From positions 1 to 8,117 of the forward strand of contig JANOBJ010000120.1 of NCBI GenBank assembly GCA_031411575.1: DNA of 8,117 nt, in the 5' to 3' direction. The position numbers and the translations under genes were made by a program. Shown piece after piece: positions 5,042 through 8,117 of this stretch (position 1 is its first letter; every line of letters starts with the position of its first letter). The notes below the pieces were generated by a model that saw nothing but the letters and a program-made list of their open reading frames with translations, did no database searches and was not told where the DNA came from. Source of the DNA: JANOBJ01 sp031411575 (GTDB taxonomy: Bacteria > Pseudomonadota > Gammaproteobacteria > Burkholderiales > Burkholderiaceae_C).

Positions 5042-6073
5042 ATGTCCACGCCCGACACCGACGCCGAATCCGCCGCCGACACGCCCGCTGCCGCCGGCCA
5101 GGGCACGCCCTCGCGTGCTTTCGTGCGGGCGCTGCGCCGGGTGCTGCGCCCGCTGGTCAAGCTGATGCTGGCGCGCGGTGTCACCTACCCATACCTCAGC
5201 GATTTGCTCAAGTCGCTGTTTGTCGAGGTGGCCGCGCGCGATTTCCGCATCGGCGACAAGCCGCCCACCGACAGCCGCGTGAGCCTGGTCTCGGGCGTGC
5301 ACCGCAAGGACGTGAGCCGGCTGCGCCAGGCCCTCGAATCCGCCGAGGAAACCGTGCCCGATGTGGTGTCGCTCGGCGCGCAACTGGTGGCGCATTGGAT
5401 GGGCACGCCGCCCTATGCCGACGACGCCGGCCAGCCCCGGCCGCTGGCGCGCTTTGCCAGCGAGGGCGGCGAGCTGTCGTTCGAGGCACTGGTGGCGCGC
5501 GTCAACAGTGACATCCGCTCGCGCGTGGTGCTGGATGAATGGCTGCGGCTGGGCGTGGTGCACTTTGACGACGAGCGCCGCGTCTGCCTCAACGCGGGCG
5601 CCTTTGTGCCCGCGAAGGGCTTTGACGAAAAAGCCTTCTACTTCGGCCACAACCTGCACGACCACGCCGCCGCCGCCGCCCACAACCTGCTCGGCGAGCA
5701 GCCCCCTTTCATGGAACGCAGCGTGCACTACGACGGCCTGAGCGCGCCGGCGGTGGCGCAACTCGCGCAGCAGGCCGAAAAGCTCGGCATGGCGGCGCTG
5801 GTGGCCGTCAACAAGAGCGCGCTGGCGGCTGACGCGGCGCCACCCCAACCTTCCGACGCCTCGCCGCCACAGCGCATGACCTTCGGCATCTATTTTTATG
5901 CCGAGCCCGCCGCGACTGCGCAGCCATCGGTGAGTGCCAAGCCCTCTGCCAGCGACACGCCCGCGGGGCCTGCGGCCGACAGCACCCCGGCGTCAGCCCC
6001 GACCAAGCTGGCCGCCGCGCCGGCTGCCGCGCCCGCCCCACCTGCAGCCCCCCCGGCGGGAGACGCCCCATGA
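5042..6073 (+). CDS. DUF6502 family protein, possible DNA-binding regulator
   Basis: The 343-residue product fits the DUF6502 family of unknown function; no signal peptide or membrane helix is seen, so it should be cytoplasmic. After a disordered Ala/Thr-rich start come a basic helix RAFVRALRRVLRPLVKLML (from residue 25), then GVTYPYLSDLLKSLFVEVA (46-64), and TDSRVSLVSGVHRKDVSRLRQ (76-96). The last segment looks like a helix-turn-helix with GVHRKDVSRLR as recognition helix. This is inferred from pattern, not demonstrated. A middle domain (about 105-258) has no motif I know. The tail after about 262 is Ala/Pro/Ser-rich and probably disordered. ATG 5042 lacks a visible Shine-Dalgarno sequence. 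The stop TGA overlaps the next start as ATGA (6070-6073), so translational coupling to the DUF5666 gene is likely. Operator-like palindromes upstream make autoregulation an attractive hypothesis. Confidence 0.85.
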   Translation: MSTPDTDAESAADTPAAAGQGTPSRAFVRALRRVLRPLVKLMLARGVTYPYLSDLLKSLFVEVAARDFRIGDKPPTDSRVSLVSGVHRKDVSRLRQALESAEETVPDVVSLGAQLVAHWMGTPPYADDAGQPRPLARFASEGGELSFEALVARVNSDIRSRVVLDEWLRLGVVHFDDERRVCLNAGAFVPAKGFDEKAFYFGHNLHDHAAAAAHNLLGEQPPFMERSVHYDGLSAPAVAQLAQQAEKLGMAALVAVNKSALAADAAPPQPSDASPPQRMTFGIYFYAEPAATAQPSVSAKPSASDTPAGPAADSTPASAPTKLAAAPAAAPAPPAAPPAGDAP

Positions 6074-7803
6074 CCCCGCGGCGCGCACGCCGCGCGGTGG
6101 GCACGGCGCTGCTGTGCACCGCGCTGGCGCTGGCGCCGGTGGCGCCGCTGCAGGCGCAGGGTGGCGCCAACATCTGCGCCACGCCCCGCGCGTCGCTCAT
6201 CAACCCGGCCGCGCAGGCCGAGCCGGGGCTGGGCGGTACGGGGTCGCCCGTCGCCCGCGCGGCGCAGGCGGCGCGCGATGCGGTGGCGCGGGCCTTCGCC
6301 TGGCTCAGTGGCGAGGGCGGCGGCCGCCCGGCGAGCAAGCCCGGCGCCCCCCCGGCGTCTGTGGCGGGGAGCGGCAGCGGTGGCATCGGCGGCACCGGCA
6401 CGGTGGCCGGGCAGTCTGGCGGCACGGGGGGAACGGGTAGCCCTGGCGCGACGGCGGGCGGTGGCGTCGGAGGCACAGGCGCCACGGCCAGCGCCGGCGG
6501 TGGCGTGAGTGGCGCAAGCGGTGGCGTGAGTGGCGCAAGCGCCACGGCCGGGGTCGGCAGCGGTGGCACGGGCGACGGCGGCGGCGCGGGGACCGGCGGC
6601 GTCGGCGGCACCGGGGCGGTGGCCGGCGTGGGCGCGGGTGGCACCGGCGACGGCAGCGCGCCCGGCCGGGTCGGCCGCGGCACGGGTGGCGGTGGTACCG
6701 GAGGGGGCGGTGGCAAAGGCGGCATGGGCGGCACCGGCATCGTGGGCGTCATCACCGGCTTTGCCAGCATTTGCGTCAACGGCGTGGAGGTGCATTTCGA
6801 CGCCGCCACCCCGGTGTCGGACAACGGCCGCCCCGGCACCGCGCGCCAGCTGGCGGTGGGGCAGGTGGTGGCGGTGCGCGCGGTCGGTTCGGGCAACGAC
6901 GTGCGGGCGCAGAGCATCGCGCTGCTGCACGCGCTGGTGGGGCCGGTGCAGGCGGTTGATCCGGCCGCCGGCACGCTGCAGGTGCTGGGCGAGCGCGCCC
7001 GGGTGCTGAGCCCTGCCGCGCTGACCGGCGTGAAGCCCGGGGACTGGGTGCGCCTGAGCGGGCACCGCCAGGCCAATGGCGAAGTGGTGGCTTCGCGGGT
7101 AGAAGAAACCGCCGTGCCCGCCAGCGGCGAGGCGCAGGTGTACGGCCGGGTGGACGCGCTGGCGGCCGATGCGCTGCGCGTCAACGGCACGCTGGTGCGG
7201 CTGCCGCCCGGCTTGTTGACAACCGGCTTGGCGATAGGCAAAGAGGCGCTGGTGATCGGCAGCTGGGACGGCACGCGGCTGCTGGCACAGCGGGTGGTGG
7301 CCGAGCCCACGCGCGAGCAGCTGGGCGGCGTGCAGAACGTGGTGCTGGAAGGCTATGTGCAGGGCATCAAGGATTCCAGCGCGCCCGCCGCTCGCGAACT
7401 GAACCTCGGCCACACGGTGCTGACGCTCGACCCGGCCGTGCGCGTGCGCGGCGCGGGCAGCGGCGGGCTGGCGCTGGACCAGCGCGTGCGGGTGACCGGC
7501 CGGGTGGGCGCCGACCAGCGCATCACGGTCGACGAGATCCAGATCGCGGGCGGCGGCGGGCCGAGCGGGGGTGGCAGCAGCAGTAGCAGCAGCGGGCAGA
7601 GTTCGGGGTCGGGTTCGAGCAATTCGGGGTCGGGTTCCAGCAATTCCGGCTCGGGCAACTCCGGGTCAGGAAGCTCGGGCTCTGGCAGTTCCGGTTCTGG
7701 CAGTTCGGGCTCGGGCTCCGGTTCCGGGTCAGGTTCTGGATCGGGCTCCGGGGGCGGGGGCGGGGGCGGAGGCGGAGGCGGGGGTGGTGGCAGCGGCAAG
7801 TAG
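6070..7803 (+). CDS. Secreted DUF5666-repeat protein with GGTG-rich region and Ser-Gly tail
   Basis: The 577-residue product starts with a signal peptide (MTPRRARRAV, then a hydrophobic core, with probable cleavage after Ala29). Residues 54-222 are rich in Gly with repeated GGTG, GGVGGTG and GGVSGAS units. The structured part (about 225-494) contains what look like four beta-rich DUF5666-type units, at about 227-285, 287-346, 355-411 and 423-494, with recurring patterns such as VGQVVAV, PGDWVRLSG and DQRVRVTGRV. The only Cys in the mature chain are Cys36 (NICATP) and Cys235 (SICVNG), a possible disulfide. The tail (495-577) is Ser-Gly/Asn repeats ending in 14 Gly and SGK. DUF5666 proteins have no established function; a surface or extracellular role is inferred. 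Start ATG 6070 overlaps the previous stop and has GGGAG (6058-6062) seven bases upstream. Stop is TAG 7801-7803. Confidence 0.87.
   Translation: MTPRRARRAVGTALLCTALALAPVAPLQAQGGANICATPRASLINPAAQAEPGLGGTGSPVARAAQAARDAVARAFAWLSGEGGGRPASKPGAPPASVAGSGSGGIGGTGTVAGQSGGTGGTGSPGATAGGGVGGTGATASAGGGVSGASGGVSGASATAGVGSGGTGDGGGAGTGGVGGTGAVAGVGAGGTGDGSAPGRVGRGTGGGGTGGGGGKGGMGGTGIVGVITGFASICVNGVEVHFDAATPVSDNGRPGTARQLAVGQVVAVRAVGSGNDVRAQSIALLHALVGPVQAVDPAAGTLQVLGERARVLSPAALTGVKPGDWVRLSGHRQANGEVVASRVEETAVPASGEAQVYGRVDALAADALRVNGTLVRLPPGLLTTGLAIGKEALVIGSWDGTRLLAQRVVAEPTREQLGGVQNVVLEGYVQGIKDSSAPAARELNLGHTVLTLDPAVRVRGAGSGGLALDQRVRVTGRVGADQRITVDEIQIAGGGGPSGGGSSSSSSGQSSGSGSSNSGSGSSNSGSGNSGSGSSGSGSSGSGSSGSGSGSGSGSGSGSGGGGGGGGGGGGGGSGK
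6499..6540. repeat. Perfect tandem duplication of 21 bp in the GGTG-rich region
   Basis: Two identical 21-bp units, 6499-6519 and 6520-6540, each encode GGVSGAS. Perfect identity suggests a recent in-frame duplication, and thus active length change of this region. Confidence 0.85.
7571..7800. repeat. Ser-Gly repeat tract and poly-Gly end
   Basis: Irregular repeats encode SGSGSSNSG, SGSGS and then poly-Gly. Serine codons vary freely (TCG, TCC, TCT, TCA, AGC and AGT all occur), so the repeat is stronger at protein than at DNA level. The final part (about 7749-7792) is runs of GGGGGC and GGAGGC on the coding strand and could form G-quadruplexes. Confidence 0.7.
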
Positions 7804-8007
7804 CCCGTCGACGACAAACCTGCCTCAGGAGCGCGCGCAGCCACCCGTTGGTGCTGCTTAATCCGTCTTTGCAATGCTATTATTTATATAGCAAACTATG
7901 ACCAGCAGATGGGGACAACAGAGCTATTTGATGTCAAAAACACGTTCAAACCGCTCTGGCGGCAGCACGCCCGCCGAACCGCGCCCAATGCCCTGGCCGA
8001 TCGCCTG
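7804..8007. other. Intergenic gap with hairpin repeat
   Basis: This 204-bp gap separates the end of the DUF5666 gene from the stop of the convergent gene at the right edge. Besides the repeat at 7875-7916, I see no gene, RNA gene or clear T-tailed terminator in it. It is AT-richer around 7860-7950. Confidence 0.6.
7875..7916. repeat. Dispersed AT-rich hairpin repeat, copy B (intergenic)
   Basis: It begins with the inverted repeat TGCTAT-N7-ATAGCA (7875-7893) and continues through GACCAGC, in the same orientation and length as the copy at 3040-3081 (32 of 42 identical). Lying between convergent genes, the hairpin might help end transcription. That role is inferred. Confidence 0.65.
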
Positions 8008-8117
8008 TCAGCGGCTGAACCGTTTGCGCACGGGCTCGGCGTCGGCCTGGCGCAGGTAGCCCTGGCCGTCTTCGTCGAGCAGTAGCCGGTCTTTCACCAA
8101 CGCCTGCACCGCCGCGC
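8008..8117 (-). CDS. C-terminal end of an unidentified protein, cut by the window edge
   Basis: On the minus strand an open frame enters from the right edge and ends at TGA 8008-8010 after 35 visible codons. The peptide reads AAVQALVKDRLLLDEDG then QGYLRQADAEPVRKRFSR. A hydrophobic-acidic ALVKDRLLLDED ending resembles the tails of some alpha/beta hydrolase-like proteins, but this is too short to assign a family. Codon third positions are GC-rich like the neighbouring genes, which supports real coding. It is convergent with the DUF5666 gene. Confidence 0.6.
   Translation of the reverse strand, partial: AAVQALVKDRLLLDEDGQGYLRQADAEPVRKRFSR

Noticed and set aside
5808..7413. Long open frames of about 500 residues on the minus strand opposite the DUF5666 operon
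   Set aside because: They are Pro/Ala/Arg-rich mirror readings of a GC-rich gene. The plus frame has a signal peptide, ribosome-binding site, ATGA coupling and recognisable domains.
7353..7874. Pro/Glu/Leu repeat open frame on the minus strand
   Set aside because: It mirrors the Ser-Gly tail of the DUF5666 protein and has no domain or start signal of its own.

Overview
The window is GC-rich, tightly packed chromosomal DNA that looks like a betaproteobacterium of the order Burkholderiales, most likely Comamonadaceae. This is inferred from three things: the DUF2244–ctaC–ctaD order with a cytochrome-c-fused subunit II, a BioC-like methyltransferase divergent from comF, and a dispersed AT-rich hairpin repeat. 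No 16S rRNA, tRNA, IS element, phage gene or CRISPR array is visible.

Left third (1-2412, minus strand): the start of an aa3-type cytochrome c oxidase operon. It reads leftward as DUF2244 membrane protein, ctaC/coxB (subunit II with a C-terminal cytochrome c domain), then the first 134 residues of ctaD/coxA (subunit I), which runs off the left edge. A probable -10 element lies upstream of the DUF2244 gene. Middle (2413-4236): a BioC-like SAM-methyltransferase gene (minus) faces away from comF (plus). A copy of an AT-rich hairpin repeat sits in frame inside the methyltransferase gene. A GC-rich hairpin follows comF.

Right half (4278-7803) is the least ordinary part. A secreted Gly/Ser/His-rich protein (minus) is transcribed divergently from a two-gene operon (plus). 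That operon encodes a DUF6502-family protein with a predicted helix-turn-helix-like region and, overlapping it by ATGA, a secreted DUF5666-repeat protein with a GGTG-rich segment and a Ser-Gly tail. The 242-bp AT-richer space between them carries three dyad-symmetric sites of form GTGKGA-N5-TCCCWC. One fills the spacer of a good sigma-70-like promoter for the Gly-rich gene, one lies just downstream of that promoter, and one overlaps the probable promoter region of the DUF6502 operon. The simplest reading is that one regulator controls both sides, and the DUF6502 protein is a candidate for it. The outputs are two exported low-complexity proteins of unknown function.

Right edge (7804-8117): a 204-bp gap holds a second copy of the hairpin repeat, followed by the last 35 codons of an unidentified minus-strand gene.
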